This document shows, piece by piece, positions 7,627-15,871 of a DNA stretch of 45,063 nt. Positions within the stretch are counted from its first letter, which is position 1; every line of letters starts with the position of its first letter. The position numbers were made by a program, and so were the translations under genes. Source of the stretch: Bacteroidota bacterium (lineage in GTDB: Bacteria > Bacteroidota > Bacteroidia > Chitinophagales > Chitinophagaceae); NCBI GenBank assembly GCA_018970395.1, contig JAGWWM010000017.1, positions 1-45,063 of the forward strand, in the 5' to 3' direction. Under the pieces are notes generated by a model, which searched no databases, was not told where the DNA came from, and worked only from the letters and a program-made list of their open reading frames with translations.

Positions 7627-8529
7627 ATGCAATTCTTCAGAATTATTTTTTCTTTAGCGGTTGTTTCAATGTTGGCAACTGCTTGCGGTGATGCGTACAA
7701 GAGCACGAAAAGCGGTCTTGTTTACAAAATCATACCCGGCTCAAAAAAAGGAAAACAAGTAAAAGCCGGCACCGTTGTGAAATTCCACGTGGTGGTGATG
7801 CAAAAAGATTCTGTTACTTATAATTCTTTCGGTAAAATTCCCGCGTTTGCGTATGTGGACAGCACTCCCCGTAATTACGATATTTCTGAAGTATTACCCT
7901 TGCTGAACATTGGTGACAGCGCGGTGATTGTGCAGAGTGTGGATACCATTGCTAAACTGCAGGGCGGACAAATGCCGGCAGGTTTGAAAAAAGGAGATAA
8001 AATAAAAATCCTGTTGCGCGTTTTAGATGCGTACGACAATATTCCCATCGCACAACTGATGTACAATAAAGAAAATGAGCTACAAAAAGAACGCGATATC
8101 AAAGAAGTGGAAGCGTATCTCAATTCCAAAAAAATTCGCACGATCAAAACGCCTGCCGGTGCTTTTGTTGCTATCAGCAGACAAGGCGAAGGTGCATTGC
8201 CGGATACAGGCAAACAAGTGTCTTTGAAATACACCGGTTTTAATTTCAACGGAGATAAATTTGATTCCAATGTCGATCCTGCTTTCGGTCATACCGATAC
8301 TTTTAAAATTGTGATTGGACAAATGGGAAGCATCCCAGGATTTGAAGAAGGCGTGAAACAAATTGCTAAAGGAGGCAAAGCGAAAATCTATATTCCATCA
8401 ATGCTGGGCTATGGCATGCAGGGCGCTGCTCCTAAAATCAAACCTTACGAGCATCTTATTTTCGAAGTAGAAATGCTTGATATACAGGATGTGGAAAAAT
8501 TAGCACCGACAAAAAAGGAAAAAGAATAA
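7627..8529 (+). CDS. FKBP-type peptidyl-prolyl isomerase lipoprotein, two FKBP-like domains
   Basis: A 300-residue exported lipoprotein. The N-terminal hydrophobic segment ends in ATAC with lipidation Cys20. The first FKBP-like domain (about 30-140: SGLVYKIIPGSKKGKQVKAGTVVKFHV) appears degenerate. The second (about 175-290) is complete: VSLKYTGFNFNGDKFDSN, FKIVIGQMGSIPGFEEGVKQIAKGGKAKIYIPSMLGYG and a final HLIFEVEMLDI. FKBP domains isomerise Xaa-Pro bonds, so it is likely a periplasmic folding factor anchored to a membrane. The C-terminus is Lys/Glu-rich (KEKE). It is convergent with queG, with the stop codons directly adjoining. Confidence 0.92.
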   Translation: MQFFRIIFSLAVVSMLATACGDAYKSTKSGLVYKIIPGSKKGKQVKAGTVVKFHVVVMQKDSVTYNSFGKIPAFAYVDSTPRNYDISEVLPLLNIGDSAVIVQSVDTIAKLQGGQMPAGLKKGDKIKILLRVLDAYDNIPIAQLMYNKENELQKERDIKEVEAYLNSKKIRTIKTPAGAFVAISRQGEGALPDTGKQVSLKYTGFNFNGDKFDSNVDPAFGHTDTFKIVIGQMGSIPGFEEGVKQIAKGGKAKIYIPSMLGYGMQGAAPKIKPYEHLIFEVEMLDIQDVEKLAPTKKEKE

Positions 8530-9459
8530 TCAGGTTCTGATAAAATTAAGATTCCTTCGTATTCCCTTGAATTGACTTCTTTTCAAAGGAGAGTCTTTAA
8601 AAATTTGACAGAAAGCTTCTTCAGTTAATGCTTCCCAGTCTCCTTGTTTGAAATTAAGGATCTCTGGCAGGGGAGTAAGGGATAATTCCTGATGGGGTTT
8701 ACTAAAGCGGTTCCAAGGACAAACATCCTGGCAAGTATCGCATCCAAACATCCAGTCGTCAAATTTTCCTTTCCATTTTTCAGGAATCAATGCCTCTTTC
8801 AGTTCAATGGTGAAGTAAGCAATGCAACGACTCCCATCAATGATTTTATCGGGCAGAATAGCATCGGTAGGACAATGATCTATACAGGCGGTACAGGTGC
8901 CGCAGTAGTCTTTTGCAAAAGGAGGATCGGGTTCAATTTGAAGATCGGTTATCAGTGTGGCAATGAAGAAGAAGGAGCCTGCATTTTTATGAATCAGATT
9001 GCCGTTTTTGCCCACCCATCCCAGGCCGCTTTTTACTGCCCAGCTTCTTTCAAGCACCGGTGCGCTGTCTACAAATCCTCTTCCATTGATATCGCCAATT
9101 TCTTGTTTGATTGAGTGAAGCAGTGTTTTCAGTTTGTGCCGGATGATCTCATGATAATCTTTTCCATAAGCATATTTTGAAATCTTGGGTGCTTCGGGAT
9201 TTTGAGATACGTTGGGAAAATAGTTCATCATTAAGGTAATGACTGATTTTGCACCGGGTACCAGTTTGGTGGGATTGATACGGAGGTCGAAATGTTTTTC
9301 CATATACGACATATTTCCGTGCATGCCTTTATTGAGCCATTGTTCCAATCGAAGCGCGTCGTCGTCCAGCGGCTTCGCGGCAGCGAAGCCGCAATACTGA
9401 AATCCCAACTCGGCAGCAGATTGTTGGATGAATGATTTATACAAACCGGGGGAAATCAT
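8530..9459 (-). CDS. queG: Epoxyqueuosine reductase QueG
   Basis: A 309-residue cobalamin- and 4Fe-4S-dependent enzyme that reduces epoxyqueuosine to queuosine in tRNA, the last step of queuosine synthesis. Visible are the catalytic-loop [23 protein letters not shown] (D131), the first cluster motif [12 protein letters not shown] (C186, C189, C192, C196) and the second motif [11 protein letters not shown] (from C240). The length is typical of the short form lacking the HEAT-like C-terminal extension. The start is ATG at 9459. An unusual 10-bp GC hairpin (9369-9392) is embedded in codons 23-31 (CGFAAAKPL). Other queuosine genes are not in this window. Confidence 0.96.
   Translation of the reverse strand: MISPGLYKSFIQQSAAELGFQYCGFAAAKPLDDDALRLEQWLNKGMHGNMSYMEKHFDLRINPTKLVPGAKSVITLMMNYFPNVSQNPEAPKISKYAYGKDYHEIIRHKLKTLLHSIKQEIGDINGRGFVDSAPVLERSWAVKSGLGWVGKNGNLIHKNAGSFFFIATLITDLQIEPDPPFAKDYCGTCTACIDHCPTDAILPDKIIDGSRCIAYFTIELKEALIPEKWKGKFDDWMFGCDTCQDVCPWNRFSKPHQELSLTPLPEILNFKQGDWEALTEEAFCQIFKDSPLKRSQFKGIRRNLNFIRT
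9369..9392. repeat. Perfect GC hairpin inside queG
   Basis: Arms GCGGCTTCGC (9369-9378) and GCGAAGCCGC (9383-9392), 4-base loop, entirely within queG codons 23-31. GCGAAGCC also occurs in the intergenic hairpin at 30159-30191 and as AGCGAAGCCG near 37312. Confidence 0.7.
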
Positions 9460-9641
9460 TTATTTTCTTTTGTTGATTTTTTATCTTACTGAAAAATTTA
9501 CAGCAGCCACAATAATTTTCTGACATTCTTACTTAAAAGTATATTGAAGACTGACAGGGTTTCTGATTTTTTTATTTGGTTATTCATTTGCGCCTTACAA
9601 TTGTAAAGTTATTTGAAAGCATTCATTGTAAAATAGATTTT

Positions 9642-12269
9642 ATGAACTTAAGTAATTACACCATCAAAGCGGCTGAAGCCGTACAGCAATCGCAACAAAT
9701 CGCCTTCAATGCGCAACATGCATCTATCGAAACGGAGCATCTGTTGAAAGCACTCACCGAACAAAAGGAAGTGCCGATTGATTATCTCCTTAAAAAAAAT
9801 AATGTAACCATTCATCTGTTGCAAAATAGGCTTGATGAAGCTTTGTCTAAACTACCGAAGAGCAGCAACGAGCCCGCGCAAATGCTGGGAAGAGAAGCTA
9901 ATAATGCCTTGCTCAGAGCCGGAGCAGCAACCAAGACTTTCGGAGATGAATTTGTTACGCCCGAGCATTTATTGTTAGCCCTTGTTCAAGGTGCAGATAA
10001 TACGGCTAAGATTTTAAAAGAAGCAGGGTTAACTGAAAAAGGGCTTATTCTTTCCATTAAAGAATTAAGAAAAGGGGAGACGATTAAAAGTCAAACCCAG
10101 GAAACTACCTATCAAGCCTTGCAGAAATATGCCAAAAATCTTATTGAGCTCGCACGTCAAGGTAAACTCGATCCGGTAATTGGCAGAGATGAAGAGATTC
10201 GCAGAACCCTTCATATCCTTACCCGTCGCTCAAAAAACAATCCCATTTTGGTAGGAGAGCCGGGGGTAGGGAAAACCGCTATTGCAGAGGGACTAGCAAT
10301 TCGTATAGTGAATGGAGATGTTCCCGAAAATCTTCGCTCAAAAATCATTTATGCCCTTGATATGGGGCAGCTCATCGCAGGCGCCAAATACAAAGGTGAA
10401 TTTGAAGAAAGATTGAAAAGCGTGGTGAAAGAAGTGAGTGCCAGTGAAGGAGAAATTCTTTTATTCATTGATGAAATACATACGCTCGTGGGAGCCGGCG
10501 GGGGAGAAGGTGCGATGGATGCTGCCAACATTTTAAAGCCTGCACTGGCGAGAGGAGAATTAAGAGCTATTGGTGCCACTACACTTAATGAATATCAAAA
10601 GTACTTCGAGAAAGATAAAGCACTCGAACGTCGTTTCCAGAAAGTGATGATTGAAGAACCGGGAATGGAAGACGCTATTTCCATTTTACGTGGATTAAAA
10701 GATCGCTACGAAACACATCACCACGTGCGTATTAAAGATGAAGCCATCATCGCTGCAGTGGAATTGAGTACGCGCTACATAACCGATCGTTTTCTTCCCG
10801 ATAAAGCAATTGACCTGATAGATGAAAGCGCCGCCAAGCTTCGGCTTGAAATGAACAGCATGCCCGAGGAGCTGGATAAACTTGAACGGCAAATTCGTCA
10901 GCTTGAAATAGAAAGAGAAGCCATTAAGCGTGAAAATGATGAAGAGAAACTAAAAGAATTACATACCCAAATCGCCAATCTTGCCGTACAGCGTGATACG
11001 CTTAAGTCGAAATGGAAAGAAGAAAAAGAGTGGGTGGAAAAAGTGCAGCAGTCTAAAGCGATGATTGAGCAATTAAAATTGCAGGCTGAGAGAGCAGAAC
11101 GGGAAGGTAATTATGGACTGGTTGCGGAAATCAGATACGGGAAAATTCAGGAGCAGGAAAAATTAATTGAGCAATACACAGGCGCCTTATCAGAACTTTC
11201 AGAGAAAAGGCTATTGAAAGAAGAAGTAGATGCGGAAGATATTGCTGAAAATGTAGCGCGCATGACGGGTATTCCGCTGGCAAAAATGATGCAAACGGAA
11301 AAGGAGAAATTGCTCCACCTGGAAGATGAATTACATCAAAGGGTGGTAGGGCAGGAAGAAGCTATCGTTGCGGTATCAGATGCTATCCGAAGAAGCAGAG
11401 CCGGATTAAGCGATCCTAAAAAACCCATAGGTTCCTTTATTTTTTTGGGAACTACCGGTGTGGGTAAAACGGAACTTGCTAAAGCTTTAGCAGAATATCT
11501 TTTTGATGATGAAAGCATGATGACGCGGATTGATATGAGCGAATATCAGGAGAAGCATACGGTTTCCCGTCTGGTAGGGGCGCCTCCCGGTTATGTGGGT
11601 TATGAAGAAGGTGGACAATTAACGGAAGCGGTTCGCAGAAAGCCTTATAGTGTGGTTTTGCTCGACGAAATAGAAAAGGCCCACCCGGACGTATGGAATG
11701 TGCTCTTGCAGGTGCTTGATGACGGTCGTTTGACCGATAATAAAGGGAGGGTGGTCAACTTTAAGAATACAATTATTATCATGACCAGCAATATCGGCAG
11801 TCATTTGATACAGGAGGCTTTCGAGGGAATTTCGGGTGAAAAACGACTGCTGGATGCTACTGAAAAGGCTAAAAATGCTGTTTTAACACTTTTAAAAGAA
11901 ACAGTTCGGCCTGAATTTTTAAATCGTGTTGATGAAATCATTATGTTTGCACCGCTGATGGTCAAACAGATCAAGGCGATTATCGGCATTCAGTTAAAAA
12001 ACCTCCAAAAATTAACAGCCGAAAATGGCATTCAGCTGGAGTTTACAGATTATACCCTGGAGTATCTGGCTGAAAACGGATTTGATCCTCAATTCGGGGC
12101 AAGACCGCTTAAAAGATTGATTCAGAAAGAGATAGTTAACGGCTTAAGCAAAAAAATCCTTTCCGGAACGATTGATAAAAATAAACCCGTGGTGGTGGAC
12201 GTTTTCGATGGCGTGGTGGTTTTCAGAAACGGTTTGGCAGAAGCAAAGCCGGAACTGATGCAACAATAA
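9642..12269 (+). CDS. clpB: ATP-dependent disaggregase ClpB
   Basis: An 875-residue Hsp100 chaperone that, with DnaK, threads polypeptides out of aggregates in the cytoplasm. The order is canonical: N-terminal Clp_N repeats (about 1-145), AAA-1 with Walker A GEPGVGKT (205-212) and Walker [10 protein letters not shown], the long coiled-coil middle domain (about 400-530, rich in Glu/Lys/Arg), AAA-2 with Walker A GTTGVGKT (603-610), [14 protein letters not shown], and the ClpB-type C-terminal domain ending [13 protein letters not shown]. The start [15 protein letters not shown] at 9642 matches the family; the frame is open for 22 more codons upstream, which I reject. No CIRCE or other clear heat-shock operator was seen. 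A hairpin terminator overlaps the stop. Confidence 0.98.
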   Translation: MNLSNYTIKAAEAVQQSQQIAFNAQHASIETEHLLKALTEQKEVPIDYLLKKNNVTIHLLQNRLDEALSKLPKSSNEPAQMLGREANNALLRAGAATKTFGDEFVTPEHLLLALVQGADNTAKILKEAGLTEKGLILSIKELRKGETIKSQTQETTYQALQKYAKNLIELARQGKLDPVIGRDEEIRRTLHILTRRSKNNPILVGEPGVGKTAIAEGLAIRIVNGDVPENLRSKIIYALDMGQLIAGAKYKGEFEERLKSVVKEVSASEGEILLFIDEIHTLVGAGGGEGAMDAANILKPALARGELRAIGATTLNEYQKYFEKDKALERRFQKVMIEEPGMEDAISILRGLKDRYETHHHVRIKDEAIIAAVELSTRYITDRFLPDKAIDLIDESAAKLRLEMNSMPEELDKLERQIRQLEIEREAIKRENDEEKLKELHTQIANLAVQRDTLKSKWKEEKEWVEKVQQSKAMIEQLKLQAERAEREGNYGLVAEIRYGKIQEQEKLIEQYTGALSELSEKRLLKEEVDAEDIAENVARMTGIPLAKMMQTEKEKLLHLEDELHQRVVGQEEAIVAVSDAIRRSRAGLSDPKKPIGSFIFLGTTGVGKTELAKALAEYLFDDESMMTRIDMSEYQEKHTVSRLVGAPPGYVGYEEGGQLTEAVRRKPYSVVLLDEIEKAHPDVWNVLLQVLDDGRLTDNKGRVVNFKNTIIIMTSNIGSHLIQEAFEGISGEKRLLDATEKAKNAVLTLLKETVRPEFLNRVDEIIMFAPLMVKQIKAIIGIQLKNLQKLTAENGIQLEFTDYTLEYLAENGFDPQFGARPLKRLIQKEIVNGLSKKILSGTIDKNKPVVVDVFDGVVVFRNGLAEAKPELMQQ

Positions 12270-12287
12270 TACCTAAAGGGTGTTATT
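12265..12287 (+). terminator. Terminator-like hairpin after clpB
   Basis: AATAATACC (12265-12273), loop TAAAG, GGTGTTATT (12279-12287): a 9-bp stem with one G-T pair, overlapping the clpB stop codon (12267-12269). There is no strong U-tract, so function is tentative. Confidence 0.4.
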
Positions 12288-12342
12288 AATTAGTAGACTA
12301 CCGAAATGAAAAACAGCTGATAAAACATATAAAGTATAAAAA

Positions 12343-13020
12343 ATGGCACAATCTAAGGGTCAATTACCCGAAATCATACCCACCAAAGATATTTGGGTGG
12401 GAGATAAAACAGCTCCGGTTAAAATGGTCATGTATGGTGATTATGAAAGCGATGCTTGTTCAAAAGCCAATATTGTGGTGAACCAGTTGATGGAAAAATA
12501 TGAGGGTAAATTACAATTCAATTTTCGTCATTTTCCTCTTACCAGAATTCATCAGCGCTCGCATAAAGCTGCAGAAGCTTCTGTAGGTGCTGCCCAGGAA
12601 GGAAAGTTTTGGCCAATGCATAACCTGCTGTTTGAACATCGTCGAAGACTCGGAACAATTAGTTTAAAAGAATATGCGAAAGAAGCCGGGGTAACGGATA
12701 AAAACTTTTTAACCAAACTGGTTGATTCTGTCTATGGATGGAGCGTCAGAGCGGATCTGCTGGAAGGCGCAGACAAAGGTATCAAAGACGTCCCCGTTTT
12801 TTACCTGAATGATGAACTGTATAAAGGGCAGATTAATCTGAATGCTTTCTGCAAGAGTATTGATGCCTTACTGTCCAAACAAAAAAAATCTGCGGTAAAA
12901 GCCACTCCTAAACCGGTCGTTAAAACCGTTCCCAAACCGGTTGTTAAAACAGCTCCTAAGCCTGTAGCTAAAACGGCTGTAAAAGCAACTGCCAAGCCCG
13001 CTGCCAAAAAACGCGCCTGA
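12343..13020 (+). CDS. DsbA-family thioredoxin-fold protein with single-Cys active site and Lys/Pro/Ala tail
   Basis: A 225-residue protein without a signal peptide. It resembles the DsbA-like domain fused to some NhaA antiporters: APVKMVMYGDYESDACSKA, NFRHFPLTRIHQRSHKAAEASVGAAQEGKFWPMHNLLFEHRRRL, and cis-Pro region DVPVFYLNDELYKGQ. The usual CPxC redox motif reads SDAC, so the N-terminal nucleophilic Cys is replaced by Ser. Residues about 187-225 form a low-complexity basic tail with repeated KPVVKT/KPVAKT units, ending KPAAKKRA. Dithiol oxidase activity is therefore unlikely; a monothiol, glutathione-related or non-redox role is possible. The basic tail might bind nucleic acid (inference). 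It is followed 9 bases later by a PNPOx-like gene. Confidence 0.82.
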   Translation: MAQSKGQLPEIIPTKDIWVGDKTAPVKMVMYGDYESDACSKANIVVNQLMEKYEGKLQFNFRHFPLTRIHQRSHKAAEASVGAAQEGKFWPMHNLLFEHRRRLGTISLKEYAKEAGVTDKNFLTKLVDSVYGWSVRADLLEGADKGIKDVPVFYLNDELYKGQINLNAFCKSIDALLSKQKKSAVKATPKPVVKTVPKPVVKTAPKPVAKTAVKATAKPAAKKRA

Positions 13021-13029
13021 TGCTTTTGT

Positions 13030-13623
13030 ATGAAAGAATGGTGTTTTGAAAATGATCTCCATAAGATTGATAACTCCTGCTGGAACTTGCTGGAGGAAGG
13101 GGTAAAGTCACACAGAAGCCAATTTCATTACGGAGTTTTTGCTACCCTTGATCAAGATTTTCCTGCTGCCAGAACAGTCATTATAAGATCTGTAAATCCT
13201 GAGTTAAGGACTATCAGTTTCAATACAGATATCCGTTCTCCTAAATTTCAACAACTTGCTGAAAACCCAAAAGTTAGCTGGTTGTTTTATGATGCTTCCC
13301 TTCGTATCCAATTACGCTGTAAAGCTGTCGCTTCCTTGCATGTTCATGATCCGATTGCTCAGGAAGGTTGGGAAAAAGCTCGCTTAAATTGTAAAATTAC
13401 TTATACCGCTCCGACCGCTCCCGGCACTCAATTAGATGCTCCTTTTCTGCTGGATTTGAATCAGTTAGATATTTCTGATGAAAAATTAGTTGAAGCGCGT
13501 AACAACTTTTCAGTAGTACAGACCAAAGTAGTAAGTTTGGATTGGTGTTTTTTACATCATAAAGGCAACAGAAGGGCTTACATTGATTATGAAAAAAATG
13601 AAAAAAAATGGATTCAGGTGTAG
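13030..13623 (+). CDS. Pyridoxamine 5'-phosphate oxidase-like FMN-binding split-barrel protein
   Basis: A 197-residue member of the PNPOx/Alr4036-like flavin-binding family. Typical features are FHYGVFATLDQDFPAARTVIIRSVNPELRTISFNTDIRSPKFQQLAENPKVSWLFYDASLRIQLRCKAVASL, which is the split-barrel FMN-binding core. The C-terminal part (NFSVVQTKVVSLDWCFLHHKGNRRA) matches the usual ending that completes the barrel. It may use FMN to oxidise or reduce a small molecule; the substrate is not evident, and true PdxH signature residues are not clear enough to call PdxH. The stop overlaps the next gene by 16 bases, pointing to translational coupling with the cupin gene. Confidence 0.82.
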   Translation: MKEWCFENDLHKIDNSCWNLLEEGVKSHRSQFHYGVFATLDQDFPAARTVIIRSVNPELRTISFNTDIRSPKFQQLAENPKVSWLFYDASLRIQLRCKAVASLHVHDPIAQEGWEKARLNCKITYTAPTAPGTQLDAPFLLDLNQLDISDEKLVEARNNFSVVQTKVVSLDWCFLHHKGNRRAYIDYEKNEKKWIQV

Positions 13624-14129
13624 AGGCATTGGTGGAAGAATATATTAATGCACTCGAGCTGCAGCCTCATCCTGAAGGAGGCTATTATGCTCGAACTTAT
13701 GAGAGCCCCACATGGATTAGTAAAACTGCACTGCCAGATGGTTTTTCCGGAGATCGACCTTTTGCTACCGCCATTTATTTTTTACTCAAAGGAAATCAGT
13801 ATTCCGCTTTTCATCGCATTAAGAGTGATGAACTTTGGCATCACTATGCAGGTTGCGGTCTTTGCATTTATGTGATCCATCCGAATGGGAAAGGAGAAAT
13901 CATGTTGCTGGGTAAGGAGATAAAGGCTGGATTTCGTTTTCAGCATCGGGTGCCTGCCGGTTGTTGGTTCGCTTCACGTCCGGTCGATTCCACTCAGTTT
14001 TCACTTTGCGGTTGTACCGTATCGCCAGGCTTTGATTTTGATGACTTTGAAATGGGGGACAAGCATAAGTTAATCACCCGGTTTCCGGAACATCAAAGCT
14101 GGATTGAAGAAATGACGTCAGGGGATTGA
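13608..14129 (+). CDS. DUF985 (Cupin_5) family protein
   Basis: A 173-residue single-domain cupin. The family pattern is complete: LELQPHPEGGYYARTYES, FATAIYFLLKGNQYSAFHRIKSDELWHHYAGCGLCIYVI, GFRFQHRVPAGCWFASRP and SLCGCTVSPGFDFDDFEMGDKHKL. The histidines of FHRIKSDELWHHY could bind metal or ligand. DUF985 proteins are thought to act on sugar or nucleotide-like compounds, but the reaction is not established. The ATG at 13608 lies inside the end of the upstream PNPOx-like gene, in an A-rich stretch. It is probably the last gene of the 12343-14129 operon and is convergent with a FISUMP gene. Confidence 0.88.
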   Translation: MDSGVEALVEEYINALELQPHPEGGYYARTYESPTWISKTALPDGFSGDRPFATAIYFLLKGNQYSAFHRIKSDELWHHYAGCGLCIYVIHPNGKGEIMLLGKEIKAGFRFQHRVPAGCWFASRPVDSTQFSLCGCTVSPGFDFDDFEMGDKHKLITRFPEHQSWIEEMTSGD

Positions 14130-14138
14130 AAAATTGAG

Positions 14139-14807
14139 TTATTTGACGCAACGAATCGAAAAGCCATGCCCTTTTCGGTAAGCAAATTGGTTAATCGGTT
14201 TGTAGCGGTAACCCAAATCATATCCGTCAGCTGTTTCACTGCCATGCTCCTGCGAACTCCACCAATATCCATAACTGCCGTTTCCAAGAAATAAACCTTT
14301 ATCGGAACGGTTGCCTCCGGGAAAAGCCTGAAAGCCGGTTTTATTATTTCCATTTCCGCCCTCTCTCCAGCCATTATCGGCTTTAAGCTGTTCTCCTGCT
14401 TTGAGCTTATTGCCCAGGAAATTGATCAGTCTTTCCCAATCTTCTCCGGTTGGAATGCGCCACTTTACAGGTGCTAATCCTCTTTCATCAATGACAGCAT
14501 ACCAATTGTATAATTTGCCATAGATAGCTCCGTACTCCGGATCATTATCATAATAGCACCAGGCGGGGGTTTTGTTTTTATCGGCTTTTATCCACTCGTC
14601 TTCTGTGGTAGCCTCCGGTATCGGATCTCCATTTCGAAAACGGGAAACATTGAGATTTTGCGCCATCCAAGTCTGCGTTCCCAGTCTAACAATCTTATAT
14701 TCAAATCCATCTACATCTTTAACGGTAGTTGGAGTTTGTGCAAAAGAGGAATTTGAAAAAACGATAAATACCCAAAGAAAAAAAACTGGTATAACAAATC
14801 TGCACAT
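14139..14807 (-). CDS. Secreted FISUMP-domain protein
   Basis: A 222-residue protein with an N-terminal signal peptide (VIPVFFLWVFIVFSNSSFAQ, cleavage near residue 24). The rest is one Fibrobacter succinogenes major paralogous (FISUMP) domain: VKDVDGFEYKIVRLGTQTWMAQNLN, WCYYDNDPEYGAIYGKLYNWYAV, WRIPTGEDWERLINFLG, FQAFPGGNRS, YWWSSQE and FSIRCVK. FISUMP domains are C-type-lectin-like folds in surface or secreted proteins. The function is unknown, and there is no T9SS sorting domain. A -7 box (14833-14840) 25 bases upstream suggests its own promoter. Confidence 0.88.
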   Translation of the reverse strand: MCRFVIPVFFLWVFIVFSNSSFAQTPTTVKDVDGFEYKIVRLGTQTWMAQNLNVSRFRNGDPIPEATTEDEWIKADKNKTPAWCYYDNDPEYGAIYGKLYNWYAVIDERGLAPVKWRIPTGEDWERLINFLGNKLKAGEQLKADNGWREGGNGNNKTGFQAFPGGNRSDKGLFLGNGSYGYWWSSQEHGSETADGYDLGYRYKPINQFAYRKGHGFSIRCVK

Positions 14808-14832
14808 TTTCGGGAGTATTTTACTATGACCA

Positions 14833-14840
14833 CAAAAATA
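14833..14840 (-). promoter_or_regulatory. -7 promoter element of the FISUMP gene
   Basis: TATTTTTG on the minus strand fits TAnnTTTG and lies 25 bases before the ATG at 14807. No clear -33 motif was found. Confidence 0.4.
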
Positions 14841-14856
14841 AGAAACAATTCAGTAG

Positions 14857-15279
14857 TTATACGTTCGATAGCTGCCGAATCCACTCCAATAGTTTTTTTT
14901 CCCACCCGATCATTTTAAAGGCTGTGTAAAAAAGCAATAGGGCGAAATATTTTTTAATGGTTTCCTGTGGCAGACTGAGTGACCATTTGCTTCCCCAATA
15001 GCTGCCGATGAAAAAACTAACGGCTAATAATCCTACTACCCTGAAATCTACATAGCCCGAACGATAATAATTGATCATCCCGAGCAAGGCTACCGGCAAA
15101 ACCAATAAGCCCAACGAAGTACCTTGTGCTTCATGCTGACTGAATCCAAAAAAGAAAACGAGGGCAGGTACTACAATCAATCCGCCTCCTACACCCACCA
15201 TGCCTCCCAAGATTCCTGCTGCCAATCCAATCAGCAAGAGTCCAATGATCATTAATATATCCATTTGTTTTGTTTGCAT
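14857..15279 (-). CDS. Half-size TauE/SafE family membrane protein
   Basis: A 140-residue (or 135, from M6) integral membrane protein with about four predicted helices. The family hallmark GLAAGILGGMVGVGGGLIVVPALV near the N-terminus followed by QGTSLGLLVLPVALLGMINYYRSG corresponds to one half of a TauE/SafE transporter (full-length members run about 250 residues with two repeats). Family members export sulfite, sulfonates or other organic anions. Because only one repeat is present and it ends cleanly with a natural stop, it would have to work as a dimer or oligomer (inference). Half-size versions are known in Bacteroidota, so it is not obviously a fragment. It begins 10 bases after the ppa stop, likely the same operon. 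Confidence 0.85.
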   Translation of the reverse strand: MQTKQMDILMIIGLLLIGLAAGILGGMVGVGGGLIVVPALVFFFGFSQHEAQGTSLGLLVLPVALLGMINYYRSGYVDFRVVGLLAVSFFIGSYWGSKWSLSLPQETIKKYFALLLFYTAFKMIGWEKKLLEWIRQLSNV

Positions 15280-15289
15280 GTTAACAGGA

Positions 15290-15832
15290 CTATTGCCTGA
15301 ATTTTTCTTTGTACAAAGTCAGCGCCGCTGAGATTACCGGCAACGCTTCTTTTTTATGTTGAAATGCATCAATCTCAACGGTTTTATTTTCAAGGACTTT
15401 ATACTGGCTGAAAAATTGTTTTAACTCATCAAAAAAATGAGCGGGCAATTCCTGAATGTCTTTAATAAAATTTACCGTTGGATCGTGCGTGGCAACTGCG
15501 ATGATTTTATCATCCTTCTTGCCCTGATCAATCATTTGCATATTACCAATCACGGTTGCTTCTACCAGGCAGAGGGGTTCTATAGACTGAGAACAAATCA
15601 CTAAAACATCAAGAGGATCCCCATCATCTCCCAGTGTTTGAGGGATGAATCCGTAATTAACGGGATAAATAAAGGAGCTGTAGATGACCCGATCCAGCTT
15701 AAGCAGCCCGGAATCTTTGTCTATTTCATATTTACTCCTGCTGCCTTGCGGAATTTCTACAACGGCATAAACTTTTTCGGGGGTTTCGTAACCCGGATTC
15801 ACGCCGTGCCAAGGATGCTTAACTGTAATCAT
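15290..15832 (-). CDS. ppa: Inorganic pyrophosphatase, family I
   Basis: A 180-residue soluble enzyme that hydrolyses pyrophosphate to two phosphates and drives biosynthetic reactions. The signature DGDPLDV occupies residues 70-76, with metal-binding D70, D72 and D75. Other canonical parts are EIPQGSRSKYEID with catalytic Lys, and RVIYSSFIYPVNYGFIPQT. The length matches bacterial family I enzymes. It lies between namZ (39 bases upstream) and the tauE-like gene (10 bases downstream), consistent with one minus-strand transcript. The start is ATG at 15832. Confidence 0.97.
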   Translation of the reverse strand: MITVKHPWHGVNPGYETPEKVYAVVEIPQGSRSKYEIDKDSGLLKLDRVIYSSFIYPVNYGFIPQTLGDDGDPLDVLVICSQSIEPLCLVEATVIGNMQMIDQGKKDDKIIAVATHDPTVNFIKDIQELPAHFFDELKQFFSQYKVLENKTVEIDAFQHKKEALPVISAALTLYKEKFRQ

Positions 15833-15871
15833 TATTATTTTTTCAAATTGAAGTTACCATTCTGCAACTGA

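Noticed and set aside
9616-9641. Promoter TTTG-N18-TAGATTTT just before clpB.
   Set aside because: The -7-like box abuts the ATG, so transcription would start inside the gene; no heat-shock operator was seen.
14857-15279. TauE/SafE pseudogene.
   Set aside because: The gene is intact with a natural stop, and single-repeat members occur in Bacteroidota.
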